Assembly: GCF_030412785.1 (NCBI RefSeq)
Contig: NZ_CP125295.1
Span: 1,488,001-1,552,000, forward strand
Reading direction: 5' to 3'
DNA from: Paraburkholderia sabiae
GTDB lineage: Bacteria > Pseudomonadota > Gammaproteobacteria > Burkholderiales > Burkholderiaceae
DNA length: 64,000 bases
In this document: positions 43,887 through 52,647 of the stretch, piece by piece
Position numbering within the stretch: position 1 is the stretch's first letter
How the letters are laid out: every line of letters starts with the position of its first letter
Made by a program: the position numbers and the translations under genes
The notes under the pieces: model-generated
What the model was told of the DNA's origin: nothing
Seen by the model: the letters and a program-made list of their open reading frames with translations, nothing else
Database searches by the model: none

Positions 43887-44666
43887 GTGGTCACGACGGT
43901 TACCTTCGATGCGAATGCACTCGCAAGGATCAATGAGCATGCCGGTGTCGTTTCGGCTTTAGGCGATGGGCGCATCAAGGGCTATTTTTCTCAAACATAT
44001 CGAAGTTTGGAAGGGATCCAGAAGAATGACCGAGCGGAGGCGCTGGCAAAGACGAACGTCGTACGCCGTTCCACATCGCCGGACAATCAGACCGCGAACA
44101 TCACTATCGAAGTCCGTCACTATCGCCCCCCGCTAGATGAAAAATATCAGGCTGCCGTGGAGGAAGCGCTGAGCCTCGGTCTGCGAGCTCTTCGCGGCCC
44201 CGCGCGCTGGGTTGACGGTTTGACGGTGAAGGATCCTGACCAGTCTTTTTACGTCGTCGAGACGATCCAGGAGATGGTTGCCCACCGCGAGAACGTGAAT
44301 AAGGTTGCCGCTGCCATTGAAATGCGCGGCGTTGGGCGTGCGATCGCGTTGGAGCTAGGCAATCAATACAACGCTTCGGTTGGTGTGACACCGGCCAATC
44401 CTAAGCTTTGGCTTGAGGGCCTTGGCCATGCGAAAACCAAGGCACAGCGAAAGACCGTCGCGAAAGCGATTGCCGAGTGGTCCGATGGTGATGGCATCGC
44501 TTCGCATGTCGGCTACGGAATCGACCTATACTGCTCTGACGACTTTGGGCACAACGCGGGTGGGCCGACGATAATGAATCTCGAAAATCGTGCCTGGTTA
44601 TCGTCGGTTTACGGTGTCGTGTTTGTGACGTTGTCGGAATTGGCGGAAAAACTGAATGTCGGGTAA
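43887..44666 (+). CDS. PIN-like domain protein
   Basis: The 259-residue protein begins with a strand-Asp pattern (MVTTVTFDANALARI) and near the end has a second acidic cluster, YGIDLYCSDDFGHNAGG (about residues 210-226), spaced like the catalytic acids of PIN-fold ribonucleases. A middle region is mixed (ITIEVRHYRPP; RGVGRAIALELGNQY). PIN proteins are typical toxin nucleases, so a toxin role is possible, but the internal acids are not all clear. It starts at GTG with GGGAG 9 nt upstream. The next gene on the same strand is a HEPN-like helical protein after 55 nt, so the two may form a pair. Confidence 0.45.
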   Translation: MVTTVTFDANALARINEHAGVVSALGDGRIKGYFSQTYRSLEGIQKNDRAEALAKTNVVRRSTSPDNQTANITIEVRHYRPPLDEKYQAAVEEALSLGLRALRGPARWVDGLTVKDPDQSFYVVETIQEMVAHRENVNKVAAAIEMRGVGRAIALELGNQYNASVGVTPANPKLWLEGLGHAKTKAQRKTVAKAIAEWSDGDGIASHVGYGIDLYCSDDFGHNAGGPTIMNLENRAWLSSVYGVVFVTLSELAEKLNVG

Positions 44667-44721
44667 CCGCACATTTTCAATATCTCACATGCAGGCTGAT
44701 TGATTTTGGAGGAATTGGGCA

Positions 44722-45270
44722 GTGACGCTCGCACCTTCCCTGGCCTCGCCTGCGGCGCTGTTTCGCAAACTTGAACGCGAGTCGTATAGAACCTACCATT
44801 CCCGTAGCCGTGTTCACAAAGCGGACCATTTCTTCAACTTCTGCGTTACCGCCCATGCTATGCGCGACTATTTTCTTGAGCATCTGGGCAAGATTCATAA
44901 GCGGGACAAAGATCCGTTTCACGCGGAGTGGAACACCGAACCTTTGCTTGTTGCCATAAAGGACATTGCTAATTCCTCAAAGCACTTCCAGCTTCGTGAC
45001 CGGGTATCTGGCGAACGCAAAGCGGCATCCACAATGGGCGTCCGTCATCGGAGATCGAAATTTATCGAGATCTATTCCGATGGGGCAGGGAAATTCGAGG
45101 CAATAGCCGCCGAGGGGCAAGATATAAGTGTCAAGCTATCAGACGGGACAACATTACCACTCCACGAATTCACTCATGGAGTCATGAACTACTGGAGGGA
45201 CTACCTGCGCCAGCACGGAATCAAAATCAAGCGTCAGTCCGTTTCCCAGCTTATCGGTAGCGCTGCCTAA
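44722..45270 (+). CDS. HEPN-like helical protein
   Basis: The 182-residue protein has an N-terminal helical block with HFFNFCVTAHAMRDYFLEHLGKIHKRD, followed by IANSSKHFQLRDRV (about residues 75-88) and a C-terminal helical part (HEFTHGVMNYWRDYLRQHGI). The pattern of an aromatic, Asp-rich helix followed by an IANxSKHF motif is seen in a family of small conserved proteins related to HEPN domains that accompany toxins or defence genes. I see no RxxxxH catalytic motif. The start is GTG with TTTGGAGG 9 nt upstream. It follows the PIN-like gene and could act as its partner. Confidence 0.5.
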   Translation: MTLAPSLASPAALFRKLERESYRTYHSRSRVHKADHFFNFCVTAHAMRDYFLEHLGKIHKRDKDPFHAEWNTEPLLVAIKDIANSSKHFQLRDRVSGERKAASTMGVRHRRSKFIEIYSDGAGKFEAIAAEGQDISVKLSDGTTLPLHEFTHGVMNYWRDYLRQHGIKIKRQSVSQLIGSAA

Positions 45271-45319
45271 CTATGAAATTTCGAGTGCGCGAGACCTGAT
45301 GCTGGATGCACATTAACGG

Positions 45320-46072
45320 TCAGGTTGCCGTCTCTCTGTGCGGTGTCTGAGTGATGGCGACATCTGGCGCAGGGACCTCTGCAGCTTGGAGACGACGAGC
45401 ATTCGTGTCGATCCAGACGTCGCAGTAAACGTCTTTGCTGTCTACATCTTGCGCCACAACCCGAATGTGTAGGCGTGATGGGCTTGGAACCTTGCATCGG
45501 TTCCCGCCGAATCCAGCACTTGTGGGGCCGCTCAGATTGATATCGGGATCATCTGGGTGGGGTGGCTGGCGAGAAAACCAATAACCGAAGTGGACGTATT
45601 TCTTGGACTCCGGTGGGAGATCAAACTGTTCCACATAGCGCGGCTGAATTGATCCGTCTACGTGCGGTGCATTTATAACGTAAGCCACGCAGTCCTTCAA
45701 ATGCGCGCTCGATCGATTTTTTACGATAGCCGTTACGCTATAGCCCTTAACATCTTCATTGAAGGTAAAGTTCGGTGAGCGAAGCTCGTCCGTGATGGTC
45801 ACGCCGAGCGGTTTTACCATCCTGTAAGCCCTAATGCCGGTCAACAGGATGGCTGCTACCAAAGCTACTAGCCAACTGACTATCGCAACCGCCAGGCCGT
45901 TTTCAATCTGATTGGGTATCGTGCCGATGCCTGTGCGTTTAAGGATATAGCCTAGTAATACCGCACTAACGACAGTCGGCCAGCCGAAGGTCTGCCCCGT
46001 AGCGTCCCGAACTGCGAAGCGACACCATTCCCCTAGAAAGCGCTTGAGCTTTTTCTTGTTCATGCCGCTCAT
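45320..46072 (-). CDS. Two-helix membrane protein of unknown function
   Basis: The 250-residue protein has two predicted transmembrane helices (about residues 31-52 and 60-82), a beta-rich soluble C-terminal domain (FTFNEDVKGYSVTAIVKNRSSAHLKDCVAYV; YVHFGYWFSR) and a Pro/Thr-rich tail. No family was recognised; the fold of the soluble part looks like an Ig- or CARDB-like sandwich, but this is a guess. It overlaps the next upstream gene by 4 nt, so the two are co-translated. Membrane-bound proteins of this size often act as effectors in defence cassettes, but no evidence for this is seen beyond context. Confidence 0.5.
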   Translation of the reverse strand: MSGMNKKKLKRFLGEWCRFAVRDATGQTFGWPTVVSAVLLGYILKRTGIGTIPNQIENGLAVAIVSWLVALVAAILLTGIRAYRMVKPLGVTITDELRSPNFTFNEDVKGYSVTAIVKNRSSAHLKDCVAYVINAPHVDGSIQPRYVEQFDLPPESKKYVHFGYWFSRQPPHPDDPDINLSGPTSAGFGGNRCKVPSPSRLHIRVVAQDVDSKDVYCDVWIDTNARRLQAAEVPAPDVAITQTPHRETAT

Positions 46073-46518
46073 ACTCGTCGCGCGACACCGTTGCTCATCA
46101 ACCCAGCTTCAAGATTACTGAACCTCGCCCAGACATCGTCTCGATATACCTTTTGCATCGGATCATGCGAAATACCTTGCCTGAACAGGCGTTCCTCTTC
46201 TACCAAACTCGTTGCAATAGCGATGCACCATTCGACAGCATATTCGGCCTCGTCTTGCAGCACGTCATCGACGCGATTGAAGTTTACGGCTCGGCATGCC
46301 CGATCCCACCAGCGTTCTAGGCGCGAATATTCTTCTCGGATCTCTGGCTTCGTCAACGCGGTGCCGTCCACCTTGAATCTATGCAGCAGATCAAGGGCTT
46401 CTTCGCGCAGGCGTCGTTTTGCGAGGTCTTCCTCGTAATGCTCTTTGCATAGGTTGCCAGCGTACGGACTTTCATAGCATCCGAATCTGGAACATTGGGG
46501 CAGTTTTCTTCGCGTCAT
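46069..46518 (-). CDS. Hypothetical protein with N-terminal zinc-binding-like Cys/His cluster
   Basis: The 149-residue protein opens with CSRFGCYESPYAGNLCKEH, a CxxxxC...CxxH cluster that could bind one zinc, then a charged helical region (EALDLLHRFKVDGTALTKPEIREEYSRLERWWDRACRAVN) and a C-terminal helical part. No family is recognised. It is the first of a two-gene unit with the membrane protein downstream (4-nt overlap), and 172 nt lie between it and the HEPN-motif gene upstream. Confidence 0.5.
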   Translation of the reverse strand: MTRRKLPQCSRFGCYESPYAGNLCKEHYEEDLAKRRLREEALDLLHRFKVDGTALTKPEIREEYSRLERWWDRACRAVNFNRVDDVLQDEAEYAVEWCIAIATSLVEEERLFRQGISHDPMQKVYRDDVWARFSNLEAGLMSNGVARRV

Positions 46519-46690
46519 CGGCTGTTACGGGGCGGTATCGGGGGTAAGGTCGGCCGATGGGTAGAACTCGGGCAGGTTATCCAGGTGGTTCACTGGCTTA
46601 TTGCCATTCACCGTTTTGAGATAGTCATCGTCGGCCGCGACGACGTCTCTGCGGTTCCGTTGTTTTCAATGGAGGGTTTATTTTCCAGTT

Positions 46691-48100
46691 TCAGGGTACC
46701 TCGAGGTTGCCCATCCAGACCACATTCGCTCTCGTCACGATGGGCGGAACAAGGTGCGGCAGCTGTGAGAACACATGATCGACCGCTAACCTCAGTTGTC
46801 TGAGATAGCTCCGGCAATGAGATTCGTCAACGCTCGTCAGTGTGACCGACGCCGAGGTCGACACGTCGATGTCGGTCTCCAGCTCCTTGGCATGCATGAA
46901 GTTGTTGCGAATGACGCGGATGCTGTCAAGTGTATCGTATGTAGGATCTCCGGCTGCCAATGGAACATAGGTGCCTCCTCGGGCCGCGACCAACGCGACT
47001 GCCGCGTCGTTGAGCTTATCCAGCGGCTGGCGCCTGTCTTTATATGTGGGATGTGCGCCGGTCTGTAAAAAGACCAACCGGTTAGCGATTGCCTCGATGC
47101 AGGCTGCAACTGCGACGAGGCAGGACACGCCATGTCGGAGCGCGTCGTCCAAGTTTTTAGACGCGCGATGGCGCTTCACCGCATCGAATTCGGTGATCGC
47201 CGTCTCATAGTGCAGGAGGGCAAAGGACACTTCAATTTTGGGTTGACCAGCTGTGTCGTGTGTCAGGCGGTCGTACTTTGTTAGCACCGGCGCATGGTAA
47301 TCAATGGAACCCATACCCGGGGAGACTAACGCATGAAATGCTTCAGCAGCGGCAAGGCTCAATGCGTTCTGAGCAAAGGTTTTGTCAAGCAGGTGGCGCA
47401 GAGCGTCTAGGTTCGGTTCAACGTCTTTGGGATGGTTGAGGTACTCGGCATTGTAGCGGTCGCGCAGATCGGCCAAAGCCGTGAAGTCGAAGTGTACTGA
47501 GTTCGGGCGACTGAGCGTACGAACGGTGACAAGGTCCGCAAATTCGTGCTGGAAGAGGTCGTTGCCGTCAACGTAGATGAGATGAGTGCCCTCTGCACAC
47601 CAGGGTGTTGTCCCAAGTACCAGCGGTTCGTTGAAGTTGAACAGTGTCCGTGCGTTCGCGTTCGCCCTGCCAGCAACGATGACTCTGCTGGCGGGCTCCA
47701 ACCCGGCGTTCACTCCTCCGCCTGCTAACCCGGCAATTATGCGGGCTGCGATATCGCCGTGCTTGAGGTTTTGGAATAGGTGGCCACTGGAAAATACGGG
47801 GAAGCGTGTCAGTCGCGCCGCCCGCTCCCGCAGAAGTTGCGCGTTGATGGCAAGGAATGGGTGTTCTGGTTTTACGACCCAAACGTCGCGGTCGCGTTGC
47901 AGGATATGTTCGACCTTCAACTGGTCGATATCGTTGCCGACGGAAATAGGAGAGCCGTCAATCGCCGTAAAGAGATACATTTCAGTTGGATGTCGAGCTG
48001 AGATTTTCGGCCCACCTCGAAAGACGTTCACGAGCTTCGTAAGTAATCGAAAAAATTTTGTCCGAAGACCAGATGAGGCATGTCGCACAGCAGGAATCAT
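46691..48100 (-). CDS. Protein with C-terminal HEPN-type RNxxxH motif
   Basis: The 469-residue protein has an unrecognised N-terminal two-thirds (MYLFTAIDGSPISVGNDIDQL; LFNFNEPLVLGTTPWC; HLIYVDGNDLFQ) and a helical C-terminus with RVIRNNFMHAKELE (about residues 395-408). RNNFMH fits the RNxxxH signature of HEPN ribonucleases, preceded by ACIEAIANRLVFLQTG, typical of HEPN helix 2. The HEPN fold is used by many toxins and defence effectors. The start is uncertain; ATG at 48,100 begins the longest frame, and a later ATG (MYLFTAIDG) is possible. It lies 38 nt downstream of the frameshifted HEPN gene and could be the fifth gene of that operon. Confidence 0.55.
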   Translation of the reverse strand: MIPAVRHASSGLRTKFFRLLTKLVNVFRGGPKISARHPTEMYLFTAIDGSPISVGNDIDQLKVEHILQRDRDVWVVKPEHPFLAINAQLLRERAARLTRFPVFSSGHLFQNLKHGDIAARIIAGLAGGGVNAGLEPASRVIVAGRANANARTLFNFNEPLVLGTTPWCAEGTHLIYVDGNDLFQHEFADLVTVRTLSRPNSVHFDFTALADLRDRYNAEYLNHPKDVEPNLDALRHLLDKTFAQNALSLAAAEAFHALVSPGMGSIDYHAPVLTKYDRLTHDTAGQPKIEVSFALLHYETAITEFDAVKRHRASKNLDDALRHGVSCLVAVAACIEAIANRLVFLQTGAHPTYKDRRQPLDKLNDAAVALVAARGGTYVPLAAGDPTYDTLDSIRVIRNNFMHAKELETDIDVSTSASVTLTSVDESHCRSYLRQLRLAVDHVFSQLPHLVPPIVTRANVVWMGNLEVP

Positions 48101-48138
48101 TCTACGATGTCATCAAGCGGAACGTCGAACTCCGATGC

Positions 48139-48723
48139 TCACCATTTCAATTCATCGGGTATCAACGTTGTTTCAATTGGAAAGTATCTATCGCCATCTT
48201 TGGCCTGGTGCCGCTCTTCGATAAGCATAGCCCGGCCAAGGTGGATGAGAGCCGATCTTGCGAGCCACACAATGCGGAACGTCATCGCCTCGAACTCCTT
48301 CAGTTCGGCGATGTGAGTGAGATGATCCGCATAGAGTCCGCCGTCCATCGTCGGACACAAGCATCTCGACAAGTTTGAGATGCTTGTGTTCAAGATGGTT
48401 ACGGATGTCGGCAAGCTCCTCCGCATCGGGTTGCGCAACGACTTGAAGATCCGGCGCAGACAGATCTCTGGATAGCGAGAACGGACCGCGCTGCGCCCGT
48501 TTCGGGAGGCGTCGAACCGTGCGCGCACGTTGAGCGATGACTTTGCTTTTCCGTCGTCCACGTCGAACGAAAGGCGTCGGAAATTTACGGCCCTTTCGGG
48601 CAATCCGATGGACCAGTGCGCGTTGACGAAGCAAGCAATCTTGTCGAACAACGGGTAGCTGCGCCGGAAAGCGATCTTGAGATACTCCGCGGCCATTGAA
48701 TACGTGGCGCAGTCACCGTTCAT
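48139..48723 (-). pseudogene. LA2681-type HEPN gene with two compensating frameshifts
   Basis: The start (ATGAACGGTG overlapping the helicase stop) and the first 76 codons (CATYSMAAEYLKIAFRRSYPLFDKIACFVNAHW...ASRNG) belong to one frame; the conserved middle, QRGPFSLSRDLS...AEELADIRNHLEHKHLKLVEML, is in another; the end (GGLYADHLTHIAELKEFEAMTFRIVWLARSALIHLG) returns to the first. Read together this is a full LA2681-like HEPN protein of about 190 residues with the catalytic RNHLEH (RNxxxH) motif. The first shift is at about 48,494, where a single missing T would turn NW into NG; the second is near 48,355. As it stands the gene is broken, or the sequence has two base errors. Confidence 0.7.
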
Positions 48724-51700
48724 GCGCCAACGCCGGTCGCATCACTCCTCGGACGCAATAGTGTGGCTGTGCCTGTTCCCACGCAGCAGCGAAGTCGGTC
48801 TTCGTCCAGATTTTTCAGGTCATCCTCGTTGCGAACACCGATAGACAGCAACTCCAGGCATTGGCCGCGTGTCAGCCGCATCGAAACCTTCGTAAGGGGT
48901 AGGGCGGCGGAGGGCAACCCGAATTCGAGCCGCTGAAGAATCTCGTCCAGGCTCTTCAGGAAATCAGGTTGATCTGGAAAGAGCGTTGCGAGAATCTGAT
49001 GTGCGGAGCGCAAGTGAAAGCGCGTCGCATCGGCAATGCCGATGATGTTTCCGTAGCCGATGGCCCCGGCAAATGGCGTGGTGGAGTAGCGCTTCTCCAG
49101 CACGTCAACGGGCGTCCCCTCGATCCAGTCATGAAGCAGCGCCGCGCGCTTGCAGCGAGCCCAGAACTCGATCTGGTCGCGACAATACCGCTGCAGCATT
49201 TGAGGCATCTCATGCCCGAAGCGCTGCGCTGCCTCGCCAGCGCGCACGCTCTCCGATTGCCCCCTCTTCATGACTGGCGTGTAGATGGCGTCCAGTTCAT
49301 CCAATACCTGCACCATCGCGAGGATGTGGCCGGGCGGCGTCTGCGCTACGTTCAGGTGTCCCATCAACTCGACCAGGCGCAAGCTCGACTCGAATGACAA
49401 GGACGAGGAGCCGCAGGCGCGCCCGAGCAGCGTCAGGTGAATGAGATCGCCTTCGCGCTCGGCCAGTCCCGCCTGCAGGAGGCGATCAACCAGCGTGTTT
49501 ATGTCCCGCTCCACCATCGCGACCCACTGCGGATTCGCGCGCGACGCCGAATATCCTCCGAACGTGTTGACCAGCAACCCCGGAATCTCATTGGCGCGAA
49601 CGCCGCGCACCTGGCTAAGCAGGCGCAACGTCCATGTCGGCAGGTCGCGCTGCTGGAAGGAGGACTTCACGTCCTCAGGCACCCCCAGCACGTAGCGCTG
49701 AAAAAGCTGCGCACGTTCCATTGGCGTTTCCGCCAGGATGATTGCCTTGCCAATTTCGTTGAAGCCCAGCCGTCCGGCACGACCCGCCATATTCTTGTAC
49801 TCGGCCACGGTAAATTGCCGGCCGTCTTCACCGACGAACTCGTTTTCCGCGAGCACGACCGTCGATGCCGGCGTGTTGATGCCGGCCGCCAGAGTCGTTG
49901 TGGCGACCAGCGCGTGAATGCCACCCGTGGCGCTACGATACCCTCTCTCAACGGCCTCTCGCTCCGCCCGCAGCAAGTTGGTGTTGTGAAACGCGGTGCC
50001 TCCGCTTAGGCATTCCCGCAAGTCCTGTGAGGCGCCAGTCAGATCCTGGGTCGGCAGAACGTCGAGGACGGCGGTTGCCGGTGGCAGACCCAGTTCCTTG
50101 GCGAGATACTTCGCGCAACCTTGGGCTGGGCCACGCATGTTGCGAAAGATCAGCAGCTTCTCGCCCTGTCCCACCAGTTTCTGGGCCAGAGGCACGATCA
50201 CATCCTGGGAACTGGGTTTGTCCCGGCGCTGCACGATGCGGTGCGAAGGCAGCAAAGCCTCGGTTTTCGTGCTTCCATCGGTATCGACGTACTGGAATGT
50301 TCCGCGGCGGTCGAGCACGCCTTCGATCAACGGCACGGGCCGCTCGCGTGACAGTAGGAGCGGAATGTCGAGCCAGCGGTCGAAGCTGTTCAGATTGCCG
50401 ATGACCGCCGACAGGATCACCAGCTGTGGCTCGATACTCCGCTGGCGTGCCCGCAAGAGCAGCGAGAAGATCAGTTCGACCGTGATGCCGCGCTGCGGGT
50501 CGGTGATGAACTGCCCCTCGTCTAGTACCACCAGGCCGAGCTGCGTCAGAAGCCGTGGCGAGCCGAGGGCGAGGTTAAGAAAGGTCTCGTAGGTGAAGAA
50601 GCCCAGGTCATAGCGCCCGGCCAGCACGGGCCCAATGCCGTCCGTGGCATCGCCGCTGCAACGGACTACGCGCAGTCCTGCTGCCGCATAGCGCTCGGTG
50701 AACTCCTCGAACTTTTCGTTGACCAGGGCGCGATAGGGCAATAGGAACGCCGCCTTCTTGCCGGCGGTGACCGCCTGAATCGCCGCCACCTCGCCGACCA
50801 AGGTCTTGCCTGAACTCGTCGGCGCAACGACCAACAAGGAATTGCCGCTGAGCACGCCGAACTCGTTGACGGCCTTGAGCTGCAGCGTGTTGAGGCCCTT
50901 CGGAAAGTCTGCTGACCATCGCTCGACGATCTCGGGCGGAAAGCCGTGCGCAGAAAACTCCGCGAACGATCCGGACATCTGCTGCACGGCTCTGGCGGGA
51001 AAGGCCGCGGCATAGTTGTCACCGCGCTTGAGAACCGGGAACGTCAGGCCGCCCTGAACATTGCCCAGGAACACGGGCGTTTGCGTGACGCTGATGCGTT
51101 CGGCCTCCACCCGTGCCAATCGGATGATCTCGCCCGCGATCTCGGGGAAGCTGACCGATTCGCCGGCATCGCCGGTCAAGGCCTCGATCACCGCATGTGT
51201 AAGTAGCCCGTGCCCGGTTCCCGGTTGCTCCCATGCGGATTCGTTGGTTGCGCAGGCGGCCAGCAGGATGCGTCCCTCACCGTAAATGCCGGTGAGCGCG
51301 AACGCACTGCGAGGGCGCGCTGCCGTTTCCAGCACGCGCGCCGGCGCTTGACCGCTAAAGCAGCAGTCGAGAATACACAGGACGGCACGAGCCTTCGTTG
51401 CCTTGAATGCATCCGCCAAACCGGCCATCGATAGAGCCGTTCCCGCGAGGTCACTCGCGTTCGTGTCGAACAGCACCAGGTTGCCGTCTGGAGAGCCATG
51501 CCCGGCGAACGCGATGACCACCACGTCGTCCGCGCTCGCGGCAGCCAAGGTTCCGAGCATGGCGCTTGATACTTCCGTGTGCGTCGCGGCTTCGTCTACC
51601 AGCAGACGTGCACTCAGGCCTTCTATCGTATCGGTGAACAACGCCCACAACGCTGTCGCGTCACGGCGCGCTCCGCTCAATTCGGGTATGGAGCTATCGA

Positions 51701-51740
51701 GATGCTTGTTGATGCCTACTAAGATCGCTTTGATCGCCAT
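48720..51740 (-). CDS. Caspase (C14) fused to Ski2-like DEAD/H helicase
   Basis: Residues 1-260 are a caspase-like protease: start MAIKAILVGINKHLD, catalytic His81 in IAFAGHGS, catalytic Cys127 in ILDCCFSG, and a substrate-pocket-like AACATNESAWE. Residues about 280-1006 are a Ski2/Hel308-like superfamily 2 helicase: Walker A APTSSGKT (about 305-312), box II LDEGQ (about 404-408), box III ILSAVIG, box V TTTLAAGIN and box VI NMAGRAGRLG (about 648-657), ending in a helical region with an HhH-like part. It starts at ATG preceded by AAGGGGA. The gene is 10 nt after the AbiEii-like gene and overlaps the HEPN gene by 4 nt. It probably couples nucleic-acid sensing to proteolysis; this is inferred. 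Confidence 0.85.
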   Translation of the reverse strand: MAIKAILVGINKHLDSSIPELSGARRDATALWALFTDTIEGLSARLLVDEAATHTEVSSAMLGTLAAASADDVVVIAFAGHGSPDGNLVLFDTNASDLAGTALSMAGLADAFKATKARAVLCILDCCFSGQAPARVLETAARPRSAFALTGIYGEGRILLAACATNESAWEQPGTGHGLLTHAVIEALTGDAGESVSFPEIAGEIIRLARVEAERISVTQTPVFLGNVQGGLTFPVLKRGDNYAAAFPARAVQQMSGSFAEFSAHGFPPEIVERWSADFPKGLNTLQLKAVNEFGVLSGNSLLVVAPTSSGKTLVGEVAAIQAVTAGKKAAFLLPYRALVNEKFEEFTERYAAAGLRVVRCSGDATDGIGPVLAGRYDLGFFTYETFLNLALGSPRLLTQLGLVVLDEGQFITDPQRGITVELIFSLLLRARQRSIEPQLVILSAVIGNLNSFDRWLDIPLLLSRERPVPLIEGVLDRRGTFQYVDTDGSTKTEALLPSHRIVQRRDKPSSQDVIVPLAQKLVGQGEKLLIFRNMRGPAQGCAKYLAKELGLPPATAVLDVLPTQDLTGASQDLRECLSGGTAFHNTNLLRAEREAVERGYRSATGGIHALVATTTLAAGINTPASTVVLAENEFVGEDGRQFTVAEYKNMAGRAGRLGFNEIGKAIILAETPMERAQLFQRYVLGVPEDVKSSFQQRDLPTWTLRLLSQVRGVRANEIPGLLVNTFGGYSASRANPQWVAMVERDINTLVDRLLQAGLAEREGDLIHLTLLGRACGSSSLSFESSLRLVELMGHLNVAQTPPGHILAMVQVLDELDAIYTPVMKRGQSESVRAGEAAQRFGHEMPQMLQRYCRDQIEFWARCKRAALLHDWIEGTPVDVLEKRYSTTPFAGAIGYGNIIGIADATRFHLRSAHQILATLFPDQPDFLKSLDEILQRLEFGLPSAALPLTKVSMRLTRGQCLELLSIGVRNEDDLKNLDEDRLRCCVGTGTATLLRPRSDATGVGA

Positions 51741-51750
51741 GCATGTCCCC

Positions 51751-52647
51751 TTATCCGATTCGTGCAAGGAGTTGTTCGATCACGTCGCTGGTTTGACGCT
51801 GCCGCAATGCCCGCGCTTCGCGTTGTTCAGGGTCATCGCCTTCGCCCAGCTCGAACTTGGCAACCGAAACGGGGCCGTCTTTGCGATAGCCCTCCGTCTT
51901 CTCGTCGTTGGTGAAGCGGTTACGCAGAATCGCCAGCGAGGCCTCGATGACAGCGCCGTGCTTGCCAGATCGCTCTTTGCGGAATGTTTCGGCCACAGCG
52001 TCCATGCCTTCGGGCGCGTGCTCGATGCAGTAGATCAGGTCGTGCGCGTCTTTGCGCTCGAATCGCTGGTCGAACGCGAAGGACTTCAGGCAGGTGAAGC
52101 TGACGAGATTGGCATGCTTGATCTTCTCGGTGGCGACGCCGTTGTCGCCCAGCAGTTCCGCCTGGATTTCGGTGACCTGATGCAGATCGAAGACGATCGA
52201 CGAGTGTGGGATATTCAGGGCCGAGATCGTTCCCTCGGTCGGCAAGGGCTGTACCTTGCCGCCGGCGAGATCCGGCGCGTCCGCCAGTAGTTCCAGGATC
52301 ATCAGCGCGCCGTGTTCGGTGCGGGTCTGCCAGCGCCACGAGAGTTTCTTCCCAGCTTCGTTCTCGGCGCGCTCGAATCCCATCTTCTTGAGGTTGTCCT
52401 CCAGCGTGTGATATGCCTCGGTGTCCGCCAGGATTTGCAGATCGATCACGACGTCCACATCCAGCGTACCTGCGTGCGCCGGAACCACAGGCGGCCGCGC
52501 GGCGACGAGATACCGCGGTGTGAGTCCGCCGACCAGGTAGACCGAATCCTTCCACGGCCCGAGACCACGCAGCAGCGTCACGAGGACACGTTCGCAGTCC
52601 ACCGTGTACTGGTCGCTGTAACCATCGAGCGTTGCGGGCTTGGCCAT
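51751..52647 (-). CDS. AbiEii-like nucleotidyltransferase
   Basis: The 298-residue protein has the nucleotidyltransferase pattern VYLVGGLTPRYLV (about residues 33-45, GG motif) followed by AGTLDVDVVIDL (about 60-71), the paired Asp residues that bind metal. This matches the minimal NTase fold of AbiEii/MenT-type toxins, although the usual GGSxL core is varied. The C-terminal half includes a conserved HANLVSFTCLKSFAFDQRFERKDAHDLIYC segment, similar to that in the AbiEii family. The start is the ATG overlapping the AbiEi-like stop (ATGA). In AbiE the partner represses transcription and the NTase inhibits growth, probably by modifying tRNA; here it may be a component of a larger system. Confidence 0.72.
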   Translation of the reverse strand: MAKPATLDGYSDQYTVDCERVLVTLLRGLGPWKDSVYLVGGLTPRYLVAARPPVVPAHAGTLDVDVVIDLQILADTEAYHTLEDNLKKMGFERAENEAGKKLSWRWQTRTEHGALMILELLADAPDLAGGKVQPLPTEGTISALNIPHSSIVFDLHQVTEIQAELLGDNGVATEKIKHANLVSFTCLKSFAFDQRFERKDAHDLIYCIEHAPEGMDAVAETFRKERSGKHGAVIEASLAILRNRFTNDEKTEGYRKDGPVSVAKFELGEGDDPEQREARALRQRQTSDVIEQLLARIG

